Shown: positions 1-12,047 of the stretch, one piece after another | Layout of the letters: each line of letters starts with the position of its first letter | Position numbering within the stretch: the first letter of the stretch is position 1 | Source: Antilocapra americana | Lineage: Eukaryota; Chordata; Mammalia; Artiodactyla; Antilocapridae | NCBI GenBank assembly: GCA_007570785.1 | Contig: ML660774.1 | Location: 4,252,201 to 4,316,200 of the forward strand | Direction: 5' to 3' | Length of the DNA: 64,000 nt | Notes under the pieces: model-generated | What the model saw: the letters and a program-made list of their open reading frames with translations, nothing else | What the model was told of the DNA's origin: nothing | The model's database searches: none | Made by a program: the position numbers and the translations under genes

Positions 1-925
1 GAAAAAGTGTGTAATAGAATAAAAATGAAAAGAGAATTGACTAGAATTTATTGCATGGAACTGAAGCTGCTCAATGAAATTAAATACAATATGGAATCTT
101 GAATAAGGCATAAAAATAAATAATGGACACTAGGATAAAATTTTGTGAGATTTGAACAAAATCTATAATTTAGTTAGTAACACTGTATCACATGTCAATT
201 TCCTGTTTGTTTGGTTATTTTTTGCAACATAATATTTCTTTATATTCTCAGAATTGGATTAGAAGTTTCAAGCCACATTCAAATGTTTTAATCACTGAGA
301 TAATAAACTTTCTAAATTTTTGGCAGCAATACTAGATGCCAAAATACATGGAACTGTGAATACAAACTTGAAATCTAGCATTCTATTCATAATAAGTCAA
401 ACAAGTGGAATTAATATGTCACAAATTTTTTAGCTAGGCAAAAATTCATAAGTTTTGTAAAATATATACATACACAAGATTTTCTACAATGCTTGGTAAA
501 GGCTTGAGAAAGAACATCAACAACAACAACAACAACAAAGCAGAGAGAGACAGAGAAATTGGAAAATATAAACTAAATGAAATGGGAGTACTGAATATGA
601 AATAGAAAAAATAAAATAAACTACATAAAATTAAAAGATCATCATGTAGTCCTATTGTTTTTAAATATGGCTGCTCATTAGAAACACATCTGGAGCTTTG
701 GAAGAAAAAAAAAAGGCATACCTGGGCATTTTCATTTTCTAAAAAATCCCAAGGTAGTTCTGATATGCATCTGGATTTTAAAAAGTGATTATAGTTTTCT
801 CTATTAAATAGTAGTTTTAATGATAGAGAATTCTGTTTCAACAGAAAATGTTGACCAATCATGATATAATTATTCTTTAAGCAAAAATTCACAATAGTAG
901 AAGACATTTATCTATTTTCATAATC
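1..925. other. AT-rich non-coding sequence
   Basis: No gene is recognised. The stretch is AT-rich with a short (CAA)n run at about 516-538 and a MER5A-like fragment listed separately. An antisense open frame of 153 codons (446-907) is rich in Leu, Phe and Ser, as expected from random AT-rich DNA, and shows no domain. Confidence 0.6.
655..790 (+). mobile_element. MER5A-like hAT DNA transposon remnant
   Basis: The stretch reads like the MER5A family: a 'ggctgctcattagaa' start, an 'agcttt' A-rich middle, then 'tacctgggcat' and a second arm ending near 'tctgatatgcatctgg'. MER5A is a short non-autonomous hAT-Charlie element of early placental age. It is strongly diverged, so subfamily and edges are uncertain. 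Confidence 0.5.
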
Positions 926-1787
926 TATCAGTCAGTTCAGTTGCTCAGTTGTGTCCAACTCTTTGTGACCCCATGGACTGCAGCACACCAGCCTTCCCTG
1001 TCCATCACCAACTCCCAGAGCTTACTCAAACTCACGTCCATCGCATCAATGATGTCATCCAGCCATCTCATCCTCTGTTGTCCCCTTCTCCTTCTATCTT
1101 CAATCTTTCCCAGCATCAGGGTCTTTTCCAATGAGGCAGCTCTTTGCATGACGTGGCCAAAGTATTGCAGTTTCCGCTTCACCATCAGTCCTTCCAATGA
1201 ACACCCAGGACTGATCTCCTTTAGGATGGACTGGTTGGATCTCCTTGCAGTCCAAGGGACTCTCAAGAGTCTTCTCCAACACCACAGTTCAAAAGCATCA
1301 ATTCTTAGGTGCTCAGCTTTCTTTAGAGTCTAACTCCCACATCTGTACATGACTTCTGGAGAAATCATAACTTTGATGAGATGGACCTTTGCTGGCAAAA
1401 TAATTTCTCTGCTTTTTAATAGTGTGTCTAGGTTGGTCATAGCTTTTCCTCCAAGGAGCAAGTGTCTTTTAATTTCATGGCTGCAGTCACCACCTGCAGT
1501 TATTTTGGAGCCCAAGAAATAAAATCTCTCACTGTTTCCGTTGTGTCCCCATCTATTTGCCATGAAGTGATGGGACTAGATGCCATGATATTTTGTGTTT
1601 TGAATGTTGAGCTTTAAGCCAACATTTTCACTCTCCTCTTCCACTTTCATCAAGAGGCTCTTTAGTTCTTCTTCCCTTTCTGCCATAAGTGTGGTGTCAT
1701 CTGCATATCTGAGGTTACTGATATTCCTCCCAGCAATCTTGATTCCAGCTTGTGCTTCATCCAGCCCAGTATTTCACATGATGTACA
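926..1787 (-). mobile_element. BovB LINE (RTE clade), 5'-truncated 3' part
   Basis: An antisense BovB copy holding the C-terminal half of ORF2 and the 3' end. The antisense strand encodes the end of the reverse transcriptase palm, with an intact Tyr-Ala-Asp-Asp catalytic motif at 1696-1707, and then the RTE C-terminal region, open for 109 codons at 937-1266. Frameshifts break the frame between these parts, so the copy is dead. It starts inside ORF2, the usual 5' truncation of target-primed reverse transcription. An 8-bp direct repeat, tcataatc, lies just outside both ends (918-925 and 1788-1795) and is a credible target-site duplication. Confidence 0.93.
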
Positions 1788-1880
1788 TCATAATCATGAT
1801 ATATTTATAGTTAATAGCCAGACAAAAAATAAAAGAGCATTACAATTGCAAGCCATAATGGAAACATGATTAACCTGACA

Positions 1881-2160
1881 CTGCTGCTGCTGCTGCTAAG
1901 TTGCTTCAGTCGTGTCTGACTCTGTGCAGCCCCATAGATAGCAGCCCACCAGGCTCCCCCGTCCCTGGGATTCTCCAGGCAAGAACACTGGAGTGGGTTG
2001 CCATTTCCTTCTCCAATGCATGAAAGTGAGAAGTGAAAGTGAAGTCGCTCAGTCGTGTCTGACTCTTAGCAACCCTGTGGACTGCAGTGCACCAGGCTTC
2101 TCCATACTTGGGATTTTCAGGCAAGAGGACTGGAGTGGGGTGCCATTGCCTTCTCCGATG
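1881..2160 (-). mobile_element. BOV-A2 SINE (dimeric), antisense
   Basis: Two Bov-A units lie in tandem, joined near 2020-2045 by an A/G-rich linker (gaaagtgagaagtgaaagtg). Each unit carries the antisense 'gactgcag...caccaggct...ggattctccaggcaag' body. A (CTG)n run at 1884-1900 marks the 3' tail. BOV-A2 is a pecoran SINE made of two BovB-tail-derived units without the tRNA head. The near-intact body suggests a fairly young copy. Confidence 0.88.
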
Positions 2161-2224
2161 ATCACCCTAACAATCTAACAATTACACACGGTTTGAGGAG
2201 CTAAGTAGAGTGATGTGGTAAGTA

Positions 2225-3440
2225 GAAGCGCACATGTGCATATGTTTTCATCAGCCCAGTCTATCTATGCCAGTTTTCCCCACTGCCAGCCCCTCCCATC
2301 AGGAAGCTTACACAAGCCTCTTAGCCTCCTCCACCAGAGGGCAGACAGAAGAAAAAAGAAGAACCGCAATCCCACAGTGACTGGAACAAAAGCGCTTTGC
2401 AGAAAGTTACTCAGGATGAAAAAGGTGAAAGTTAAATGTCCCAGATGAAAGGACAAAACAAACCCCCAGAAAAACAACTAAATGAAGTGGCGATAGGTAT
2501 CCTTCCAAAAAAAGAATTCAGGATAATGATAATGAAGATGATCCAGAATCTCAGGAAAACAGTGGAGGAGGTGCAAGAAACATTTACCAAAGACCTAGAA
2601 GAACTAAAGACCAAACAGAGCTGAATAATTCACTAAGAGGAACCAATAGCAGAATAACTGAGACAGAAGAATGGATAAAAAATAAAGGTGACAATAGATA
2701 AAGGATAAAGAATGTATAATGGATAAACAGAAAAAGGTGGAAATCACTGCCACAGAACAGAATATAGAAGAAAGAAATGAAAAGAATTGAGGACAGCCCA
2801 AGAGACTTCTGGGACAACATTAAACACACCAACATTCGCATTATAGGGGTCCTAGAAGAAGACAAGAGAGAAAGGACCTAGGGAAATATTTGCAAAGATA
2901 ATAGCTGAAAACTTCCCTAACATGGGAACAGAAATCGTCAACCAAGTCCAGGAAGCACAGAGAGTCCCAGGCAGGATAAACCCAAGGAGAAACACACTGA
3001 GACCCTAAGTAATGAAACGGACAAAAATTAAAGACGAGATAAAATATCAAGAGCAGCAAGGGAAGAACATCAAATAACATGCAAGGGAATTTCCATCAGG
3101 CTGTCAACTGATTTCTCAACAGAAACTGTACAAGCGAGAAGGGAATGGCGCAGTATATTTCAAGTGTTGAAAGAGAGGGAGCTACAACCAAGGACACTCT
3201 ACCCAGTTAAGACTCTCATTCAGGTTTGACGGAGAAATCAAAAGCTTTACAGACAAGCAGAAGTTAAGAGACTTCAGCACCATCAAACAAATGCTAAAAA
3301 AAACTTTTCTAAATAGGAATTACAAGAGGAGAAAAAGTTTACACAAAATAAACCCAAAACAATTAAGAAAATAGTAATAGGGTCATACATATCGATAATT
3401 ACCTTAAATGTAAATGGATTAATTGCACAAATCAGATTAT
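2225..3440 (+). mobile_element. Artiodactyl L1: 5'UTR, degenerate ORF1, start of ORF2
   Basis: A sense-strand L1 remnant. The 5'UTR end, rich in cag/cct blocks, covers about 2258-2430. ORF1 starts near 2436 and reads through a Lys/Glu-rich coiled-coil region, but a stop interrupts it at about 2622. Homology to the ORF1 RNA-binding part continues to about 3310 in broken frames. The motif that opens ORF2 (accttaaatgtaaatgg) lies at 3401-3417, and similarity ends near 3430. The protein is dead. The copy is odd because it keeps the 5' part and lacks the 3' end, the reverse of ordinary L1 truncation. Confidence 0.8.
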
Positions 3441-3707
3441 CTTTTTAATGTCAGTGTGTGCCTGTATTTAGAAATACTAGATTGTAGCAGGTCTATACAG
3501 GATTATATGAATTTTATTTATAAAAAAGATGCCTCATTAGCAAAATGAAAAGCCCATCTTTCACACTCCAGAAGTATTTCATTTGTGCCTTTATTTGGCG
3601 ATTCTCATGTTTTCTCTCTTCCTATAGCCATTGCACACTTGTTTTCTTCTAACTACTGACTTGGATAAGAAACACTGGGAATTTGGGGGTTGGGAATTAC
3701 CTTTTAT

Positions 3708-3924
3708 GGGGCTTCCCAGGTGGCTCAGCGGGTAAAGAACATGCCTGCGATGTAGGAGACAGACACTGGGGATACGGCTTCATTTCCTGGGTTGGGAAGA
3801 TCCCCTGGAGGAGTACACGGCAACACACTCCAGGAGATTCTCCTGGAGAATCCATGGACAGAGGAGCGTGGTGAGCTACAATCTGTAGGTTACAGAATCG
3901 GACACGACTCAAATGACTGAACAC
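3708..3924 (+). mobile_element. Bov-tA SINE
   Basis: Full-length sense Bov-tA: a tRNA-Glu-like head (ggcttcccaggtggctcag) followed by the BovB-derived body and end (gacacgactc...gactgaacac). A 13-bp target-site duplication with two mismatches flanks it (3695-3707 and 3925-3937, starting aattac). The A and B box areas are mutated, and an inserted stretch near 3757-3785 disturbs the tRNA-like part. Confidence 0.93.
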
Positions 3925-3937
3925 AATTACTGTTTAT

Positions 3938-4640
3938 TTATTTTTGTATCCAGGAGACATTCAGTATTACATTGAATTCTGTACAAATTATCCTGAATTT
4001 CAGTAGATTCTTGTCTTTTAAGGAAAAGCCAAGCAACTCCTTGCTAACATTGAAGTTGGTGTGGGATTTATCGAGTGCTGAGCCTTGTGTTTGTTTGGAT
4101 AGTTATTGTTCTAAGAGAGAAACCCAAGATAGGGAAAAAGATGAAATTCAGGTCAACTTTTTCTTTTCCTTAGAAAATCTAATGAGAAGTATGTAGTACG
4201 TTCCATATTTAAAATATTGGCTTAAACATCGTTTGGGTTTCATTTGTTAATTTCATATAGTCTTGTATTTCTTCACTAGTACAAATGATCGTCTTTTGGC
4301 CTTGCATTCATAACCCTTAAGATTTTTATAAGAAAGGAGACCAAGAGACAAATATCTTTTATAATTGGTTGCAGTCTAAGCATATAACCTAACCCCTCAA
4401 CTTGGACACTTCTGAAGTTATATAATAATGGGAAGATACCTGATGTGCTATAATGAAACAAGTACAAAATATAAACTTAGAAGTTAAATACATCTGCATA
4501 TGATTGCTTCCTTTGCCATTTACTAGCTATGTGAGCTTGAAGGAATTACTCAAAGGAATTACTCCACACACTAAACTTCAGTTGATCTGCATATATAAGG
4601 AGAAATTCATATTTTAATCAGCAAGTTGTTAATGTTCTCT
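3938..4640. other. Unique sequence with a MIR remnant
   Basis: Mostly unique AT-rich DNA. At about 4500-4620 the 'ccatttactagctatgtgagcttgaagg' type sequence, followed by a cagttgatctgcat segment, marks a sense MIR core. Inside it a 14-bp stretch (aaggaattactc) is tandemly repeated at about 4541-4569. No gene is recognised. Confidence 0.5.
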
Positions 4641-4890
4641 GTGAATTACCTGTTCATAGCATTTGTCCACTTCTCTAATGTTTGGTTTTTTTAGTTATTG
4701 AATATTATGTATTCGTATTTTTTTCTCCGTACTGACCCTTGGTTAATTATATGCAGCAAATATCTCCTCCTAGTCTTTAGATTATTTTCACCTTTATAGT
4801 TCTTATATGTAATATTCATATACATTTTAAAATTCCATTTAATTTCTTAATTTGACTAAATTATCTGATTTAACTAAATTTATGACTATG
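4640..4890 (-). mobile_element. Ancient L1 3' region fragment, antisense
   Basis: The T-rich text resembles the antisense L1 3' region ('ttcatagcatttgtccacttct', then 'gcaaatatctcctcctagtc'). These correspond to the 'tcctttgcccattt' and 'gcaaatattttctcccat' landmarks of old L1M elements. Divergence is high. Confidence 0.5.
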
Positions 4891-5837
4891 TCTGTATCTG
4901 TTTATCTATATCATTTTATATCTGATTAACAAGCTTATTCCCAACCATAATATCATATATCTTCTGAAAGTATCATAGATGTTTTAGGTGAACTTTGCTG
5001 AAATCAAGCTCAGAGACAATGATTAAATTGTTCATATGGGAGCTGGAACCAGGCAAACACTGATGGAGAAATGAAAACGAGACAGGGAAAGAGAAGAAAC
5101 CAATAAAGGATGCATTTTCAAATAATTGTTGCTCTGGGCCACTGTGGTTAAATCCATCTGGGAAACCCTAGAGGACACTGTAGAATTTGAGAGTTTTCCT
5201 TCTTGAGGAGAAGAAACAGAGAGTCCAAATCCATCTGTAAATGGCTGGGGCTGCTCCTAGGGGTATTAATTCCAAGGTATTTCCTGCCTGCCCTATACCC
5301 CTCATCAGTGAGTAAAAGCCCGTAGTTTATATAGTTGCTTGCATAGGACACATTGGCATGTATTGACATTTGATGCCCATTGAGTATGGGTGGGGTGCCC
5401 ACAGCACCTACTAAGATATTTGAAATTTATTTTTCTGTTTTCTGTGAACTAGGGATCAAATTTTATATTTTTATATGGATAACCAAGGTTTCTCAATTAT
5501 TTACTGAATAGTTATCTTATCCATCTTGCTCTGAAGTTCCATTTCTGCCATAAACCAACTTTGCAGACACATATGGTCATGTTTCTGGGCTTCTGGATAT
5601 ATTCTCTTGGCTTGTTTTTTCTAACTTATATATTTTTATAATATATTTGAAATACTAATTGAATAATTTTAAGTACAGACAAAACCAGAAAACATAAACC
5701 AGGCACCCATTTTGTTGTTTTTCCTTCTTTATCATTTTTCTTTAATGTTTTCTTGGCTGGTCTTTCCAGAAGTGATTTTTAGGATCACTTGAAAAATCAA
5801 ACATATGTGAGTGTGGGTACACACATACTTTAAAAGT

Positions 5838-5878
5838 TTTATTGCAATTACATTAATTGTAATTGTAATTGCAATAAA
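5838..5878. repeat. Perfect 15-bp inverted repeat (hairpin)
   Basis: Arms 5838-5852 (tttattgcaattaca) and 5864-5878 are exact reverse complements around an 11-nt AT-rich loop. The loop and right arm include short tandem aattgt units. No transposon end is evident. Confidence 0.85.
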
Positions 5879-6239
5879 TTGTAATAATGTGTGATGAAAA
5901 TGACATCTTAAATATTTAATCTTAATAACCAGGAGAAAAGTCTTTCTTTCTCTGATTTTCAAATATCTCATTATTATCCATAAATATTTTGTACTGCTTT
6001 TTAAAAAATTGATTCTTACTTAATTTAGAAGGGTTTACTCAACTCTTGTTAATGGGATTTTTTATTTACTCATCCAAAAGTTTTACATTTTGATCACAAT
6101 AAATAGTATTTGAGCCCAGAAACTATGCTAATTGTTTATTAGTAAAGAATGTGATTTTTTGTGTGTTTTTATTGAAGTTAATTAAATCATCTGTAATAAT
6201 ATTTTTATTTTTATCCTCATGGCATATTTTCCTTAACTT

Positions 6240-7500
6240 ACTGCAACATCTAATGTCTTTAGACCAGTGTTAAACAAAGAGGCAATTCCAGACATTCCAG
6301 ACTGCTTACGGTTTATCATGCTTTTTGTATTGGTTTTGTTGGAATCTCTGTATTAAATTTTAAAATTTTGTTTCATTTTCTTGTTTCCTAACATTTATCA
6401 TGGAAAATACTGAAATTTATGAAATTATTTCTCTACATCTCTTGAGATGATTGTATGCTTTTCTCCTTATATCTGTTAATGTGGTCACTTTTACTAATTG
6501 ATTTTTGAATGCTAAAAAGAAATCCTTGACTTCCTGGGAAAACTCTTACTTTGTCATAGTAACTTTCACTTTTTTCATTTGGCTTGCCAATTGTTCAGGA
6601 TTTTCTAAACCAATCATCAATAATTTCCTGTGCTCTAATTTCCTTGAGTGGCATATAATTAAATTTAAACATATAATTAATGTTTAAAAGAGTTGTGTAA
6701 CTGCTTTTTAAGAAAATTCTCTGAAGCAGTGTGGAAAAATATACTCTGTATTTTGAAAGTTTTAAAATTATGTAGACAGTATGATTTTGGGTTAGAATTT
6801 TTCACTAATGATTCAACTAAAGTAATAGTTGTAGATTTTAAATGTTTTATGTATTTTAAAATTAAGTAAATGTTTCATATTTTTTTATAATGATAGTTTT
6901 TGATATATTGACAGATATATTACATATATTACCTGTTCATTGTTTATATGTTTCTAATATATTGCTTGGTGACTTTGTCTTCTTTGCAATTCTTAGTGGA
7001 GCTCACTTATTTTCTTTTTTCATATCTTTTCAGAAATTTCCCTCGTTTTTTGCTATTTTTAACTATCTAGTTTTTTTTTCTTCTATTTTTGCTAGTTTTG
7101 TGCTTTCTATTTAACAAATAATTTCTGATTTTTTTTCTACTTTCTTGAGTTATTTATGATTTACTTTCATCTTTAACTTAATTCTTGACTTGGTTATTTC
7201 CAATCAGTCATATTTTGATTGGATGCATTTTGAGTTATAAATCCCTTTAGCTGTGTTTCTGTGAACATGAATATGTAGTGTTTCATTTAAATATTTCTGA
7301 ATTTTTGTTATGATTGCTTTTTTTCTGTGAACTATTTAGATTTGAATTCTTATATTTTCAAATGAATGACTGTATTTCTCACATTTATAAATTATTTCTT
7401 TTTCAAATTTGCTAATTTAAATCTATAAATGTCTTTCTTGAATGTAATATTCTACATATGCAATCATTTTAAACAAAAGTATTTGGGGTAATTTGAAAAG
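6240..7500 (-). mobile_element. Ancient L1M ORF2 remnant, antisense
   Basis: The stretch is T-rich with scattered L1 ORF2 landmarks in antisense, such as 'cttgagatgattgtatg...ttaatgtggtcac...ttgatttttgaatgct' at 6440-6515 (the post-palm region of reverse transcriptase) and weaker matches to upstream ORF2 text up to about 7400. Together with 4640-4890 it is collinear with one old antisense L1, its 3' part on the left. No long reading frame survives. The boundary assignment is weak. Confidence 0.5.
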
Positions 7501-9690
7501 TTATTCTGTCATTTCAAGTTCATGGAGATCTATTTATATTGATTGATTGCCAGTACACCTTATCCCTTGGTAATTTGTTTACTCGTATAACTGAACTATT
7601 TTTGTGGCCTTGTCTCATGAGTTTCTTCTTCTACAGAAGTTTCCTGCCCCCTGAGTTATGCAGTATCCTTGTGCAGAATTTCTGCATTTGTTTTTCCCTA
7701 GAACCAGTATTTTCATCAATCTGGGACAAGGTTTTGATGCTAATTTCTCAATTTAGCAACCATTACTCTACAGTTGGCATAAAGTCGTTTTAGATCTGTA
7801 TGTAACTGAGGTTTAAGTTTCTAGCCAAACCCAGAGTAGATGAAAAACTTCCTTGATGCTTCTCAGACCGAGTTGGAGAGTCTCTTTCCCCTTTAATACT
7901 TCCTGGGATTTCAGCTTGTGCACGGGTTTCTCTTCCAGCTGTTTGTCTGGTACAGAGAGAGACCAATTATACAGCTGGTGGACATTAACACCTAACTCCT
8001 TCCATTAGGGCTGTACCTCTGTCTGCACCCCTTGAGCCCCTGAGGCATCAGCTCATGTGCTTACAATTCTGGTTGAGAGTTTCTCCCTTCATTCCCAGCA
8101 CTTAGATTGCAGAATTTTCTTTTCCTTTTCTTATTTTTAAAGTATATCCGTGTGTATAAAATAAATATTTATTACATTTTATCCAACAGTTCTGTGTATT
8201 GTGACTTGGACTCTGTCTGCCATGTTGCTGTAAATTCTGAAACTCTTTTTTTGGGGAAAGTCTGCCACATATCTGGGGACCCTGCTGTGAAGTAGAAAAG
8301 CAGGGGTTTTATTTTTTTCTGGTAACTCAGGCTGCAGGAATTGTGCTTAAATGTTCAGAATTTCTTTTCTCTCTTTAAAGAGTTTTAAAAAGAAACAGTG
8401 AGGATGGGAACCTCTTACATTTGCCTTCCCTGTGAAATCCTTAAATTCAGTAGTTAATATGAGATACAGGTTCTGAAAGTGATAAAGTGGTTCAGGGTCA
8501 CAGATACTAGGCTCCCGTTTTTGTTTGTTTCAACAAACAGAAACGCATAAAAAAACGAATTAGTCATATGTCAGTATGTTATGTGCTAAAAGGAAATCTC
8601 TATTTTTCCTGTGCTAATCAACCTACATGTTTGAAATGGGAGGTTTTTTTTCCTTTAAGTGTGAGAAACCACAGTGTGATCTAATTATAAGAGATGTATG
8701 AATTAATCACTACTGTCAGAATTTTCCTCTTTATGGTTTCTTCATATAGTTGGGAATGGTGCATTTTTCACCAAGTCCCTGATCTTTCCTTTCTCCCAAC
8801 AAGACTCATATTATCCCTTTATGTAAAAAAGCAACATGCATTCAGATGCACACACACACATACACATGTACTTCGTCATACAAAAGCATATCCAAAATGA
8901 GGAAGGGAATCGATTTTTTTATTATTGAGATAAAAAGAGGAATTTTGTTTTCATCTGTGTTCTGATATGAAAATGAGATCACAAGAGGTGGAGGAACATG
9001 GAGATAATTGGGATTAAAGGCGGAGAGAGGCAGACATAATATTGGGTTGGACTAGCAGTGTCCTTTAGAAGGGAAGCCCTTGGTAAAAGGGAATAGAACT
9101 GATTATGGATTGACACATTACAAGAAATGGGTGATAGGAAATACAGATAAGCTGACCCAGCTTTAGTTTTTAAAACCATTTTGACAGGCTGTGTCGTAAA
9201 ATTGTCATACACATGGTCCACTCCAATGAAGAGAATACCTAAATGTCCCCAACATACATGTGAAAAATACCAATTTAAAAGGAGTGAAGTAATGTATTGA
9301 CAGGAGTTCTTTCTTCCTCTTGAATTATATGTCCAGTGAACATTACTTCAGTGAGCATCACTTTGAGGTGTTGTCCAGTTAATGGCACATTTACCATCTG
9401 GTGATTAAGTTATAAATGAAGATCTCAAATTATAGAAAGGAGAAAGAATTAATATATTCACTAACCATGACCGATGAATAATTCTTCACTTGGGGGAAAG
9501 AAATGACATTTAATGAACACCTATCATGTGTAAGGCATGTCCTAGGTCATTTATAATGAGATAATAAGTACTTATTGAGATAATTAGTCTCCCTTCACAG
9601 TCCAGCCTCAATGATCTGAAAACTACTATGCTCTCAGAGATGCATATCACATTTTGTTAAAATGCTTGCTGAGTCGAAATAAATCAGTGA
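7501..9690. other. Unique sequence, no gene recognised
   Basis: AT-rich and without recent repeats. A short CA-rich run lies at 8848-8870. Text near 9505-9560 ('ttaatgaacacctatcatgtgtaaggcat') resembles the MIR/L2-type 'tgagcacctactatgtgccaggca' sequence. A more GC-balanced part at 7850-8110 may be an unrecognised old repeat. Confidence 0.5.
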
Positions 9691-9704
9691 TATCTGATTG
9701 TAGT

Positions 9705-9920
9705 GGGCTTCCTGGTTGGCTTAGTGGTAAAGAAAATGCCTGCCAATGCAGGAGACCCAGGTTCGATCCCTGGGTTGGGAAGATCCCCCAGAGAAGGAAA
9801 TGGCAACCCACTCCAGTATTCTTGCCTGGAATATCCCATAATCAGGGGAGCCTGGCAGGTTACAGTCCGTGGAGTCACAAAGAGTCAGACACAGCTAAGA
9901 GACTAAACAATATCAACAGC
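9705..9920 (+). mobile_element. Bov-tA SINE
   Basis: Full-length sense Bov-tA. Its B-box-like 'ggttcgatccctggg' at 9761-9775 is close to a canonical tRNA B box. A 13-bp target-site duplication with two mismatches flanks it (9692-9704 and 9921-9933, starting atctgatt). Confidence 0.95.
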
Positions 9921-10089
9921 ATCTGATTAAAGTAGATCTTACCCTTTATTTATAAATGTACTTTCTACATTAAGGGTAATGTCTACATTTTTCAGTATTT
10001 GAAAAGAAAAAAATCCCATGTCTACCACTGTAACAGGGCTACTGAAAGAGTGGATTTTTATCTACACAGCTATCTCTTTGTTATATAAA

Positions 10090-11140
10090 GATAGAGCGTA
10101 TTTTAGCAGGAAGTGTGTCAACGGTTCAGATTTTCTTTATAGTCCCCCTTCGTTGCATACACCTTTGGTACATACATGAAATGGATGGGTACAGTGATTG
10201 TTTACAAGAGTCACATGTGGTTCTTGGGAAATCTAGGTCATCTCTCGATATCATGATTGCTAAATTGTGTGTAAAGCAGGTCAGCTATCCTGCACCGCTG
10301 ATGTGAAGCGCCATGACAGCCTGCTATTTGCCTGTTAAGAGTTAAATTGTATCTGCTAATCCTAGCTTTTAAGAAGCTAGAATTGACATTGCTTAATTTA
10401 CTTGTAACCCTTATAACACACATTTAGCAGAGGGTATTGGTCTTTGTACTGGATTGAAAACTGGCAGTCCCAAAGGAAATTGACTAAAACTATTATCATA
10501 GTTAAGGTTGCCTATCATTCTAATTATAATTCACATCCAATAATGAACACCTTGTTCAATAATATTTAATTCAAATCATGATGCTGAGTATAAAATTACA
10601 TATCGAGAGAATTCATTAGAAGTTTCAAAAGTAAGCTAAGTAAATGTGCCTCAGAGAATGTATTTGATGAATTTGTAAAAGTATTTAAATTAGATCCGTA
10701 AAGTATTATGAAAAATCCACAAGGGATGCACAATTAGGCGAGTAAGCTCTTCAAGGCCAGGAGCTGCTGGGTACCCATTGTAAAGTGCTTTCTGATATAT
10801 TGTTTATGCAAAGTAGAGAGACAGGAGGGAGGACTATAAGATACAAGACAGCAGAAATGCGGGAGAGGTGATGCCAAAAGTAATTGAACTAAAAGTAAGT
10901 AATTCCATCGTAATTAGCTCTCTAGCCTTTGCCTACATATTATTTATATGTCACTGAAGTATTTTAATATGAGACAAATGCTTCCTTAATTTATGCACAA
11001 GTCCATAATATGTGCACTTCCCGAGCTGCTCATTCATAACAAGCCCTGTTTCAAACTATTGTGTGTAGGGTAGACAGTATTGAATGTGCAGTTATGTAAT
11101 TTATAACACTTAAACCAGTTATGTCTGTGGCGATTTCTAT
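10090..11140. promoter_or_regulatory. Repeat-free block, candidate conserved non-coding DNA
   Basis: About 1 kb without any repeat I recognise. It has a balanced base mix, few homopolymers and homeodomain-type TAATTA at 10911-10916. The stretches 10250-10460 and 10920-11120 have the texture of mammalian conserved non-coding elements. This is an impression from composition and lack of repeats; I have no alignment. No convincing coding frame is present. Confidence 0.3.
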
Positions 11141-11305
11141 CTTAATATCCTAATGATACATGAACATGTCCACTTTTATGTATGGTGTGCTCATTATTAT
11201 ATAGCTAGGGTGATTTTAAACTGAAATGCGTGTATCTGTTGGTTCATGCATTCATTTATTTGTATGTTCCTTTCATTCATTCAATATTTATTGAATGGTA
11301 ACTAT

Positions 11306-11612
11306 GTTGTTGTTGTCCAGTCACTCAGTCATGTCCAACTTTTGAGACCCCATGGACTGCAGAACACCAGGCTTCTCTGTCCTCCACTATTATCCAGAGT
11401 TTATTCAAACTTATGTCCAGTAAGTCAGTGATGCCATCCAACCATCTCATCCTCTGCCATCCCCTTCTCCTCCTGCCCTCAATCTTTCCCAGCATCAGGG
11501 TCTTTTCCAATGATGAGGCTCTTCACATCAGGTGGCCAAAATATTGGCGCTCTGGCTTCAGCATCAGTCCTTCCAGTGAATATTCAGGGTTGATTTCCTT
11601 TAGGATTGACTG
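11306..11612 (-). mobile_element. BovB LINE 3' end, antisense, truncated
   Basis: The antisense BovB 3' end starts with a (TGT)n tail at 11306-11319. It holds the last part of ORF2 ('atctttcccagcatcagggtcttttcc' region) and stops at about 11612. No clear target-site duplication is seen. Confidence 0.9.
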
Positions 11613-11837
11613 GGAGATAAAGTCGTTCAATCCTGAAGGAAATCAGCAGTAGCTGTATTTTAGACAAATTATGCTTGGCTGGTGCTAAGAAACTAATGAA
11701 GATCAAGGAGAAAAATGATTCAACTAATAATGGAGTTTATACTTTATGTCCTAACAGGGGAGAAAGTTGTTTGGTAAATGGTCTTACTAATAGTGCACCA
11801 CTGGAAAATAAATAAAATTTTCAAAGCTGGAACCAGT

Positions 11838-12047
11838 GAACTGTCTGTGAAGGACCAGCTAATAAATATCTCAGGTTTTGCCAACATGCAGTCTCTGTGG
11901 AATCTATTCAACTTTGCAGTTGTAGCCTAAAAACAGCCAAGGCATAATATCTAAATGTTTGAGTATGGCTGTGTTCCAATAAAACTTTGTTTACAAAACC
12001 TAATGATTGTCAGACTTTGCCTCATGGATTGTAGTCTGCCAATCCCA
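11838..12047 (+). mobile_element. hAT-type MER DNA transposon remnant
   Basis: The segments 'ctgtgaaggaccagctaataaatat', 'caactttgcagttgtagcc' and 'ggctgtgttccaataaaacttt' match a common mammalian hAT-Charlie non-autonomous element whose consensus carries 'aataaaactttatttacaaaa'. I am sure of the family and unsure of the subfamily name. Both terminal repeats are eroded. Confidence 0.65.

Noticed and set aside
446..907. 153-codon antisense open frame
   Set aside because: Its composition is that of AT-rich random DNA (long Leu/Phe/Ser runs), and it shows no domain, start context or splice signals.
9654..9926. Recurrent 60-90 codon frames with Gly-Leu-Pro-Phe-Pro-type peptides in many places (also 17184-17429, 28464-28805, 57125-57340)
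   Set aside because: All are translations of Bov-tA SINE bodies in one frame or another and do not represent genes.
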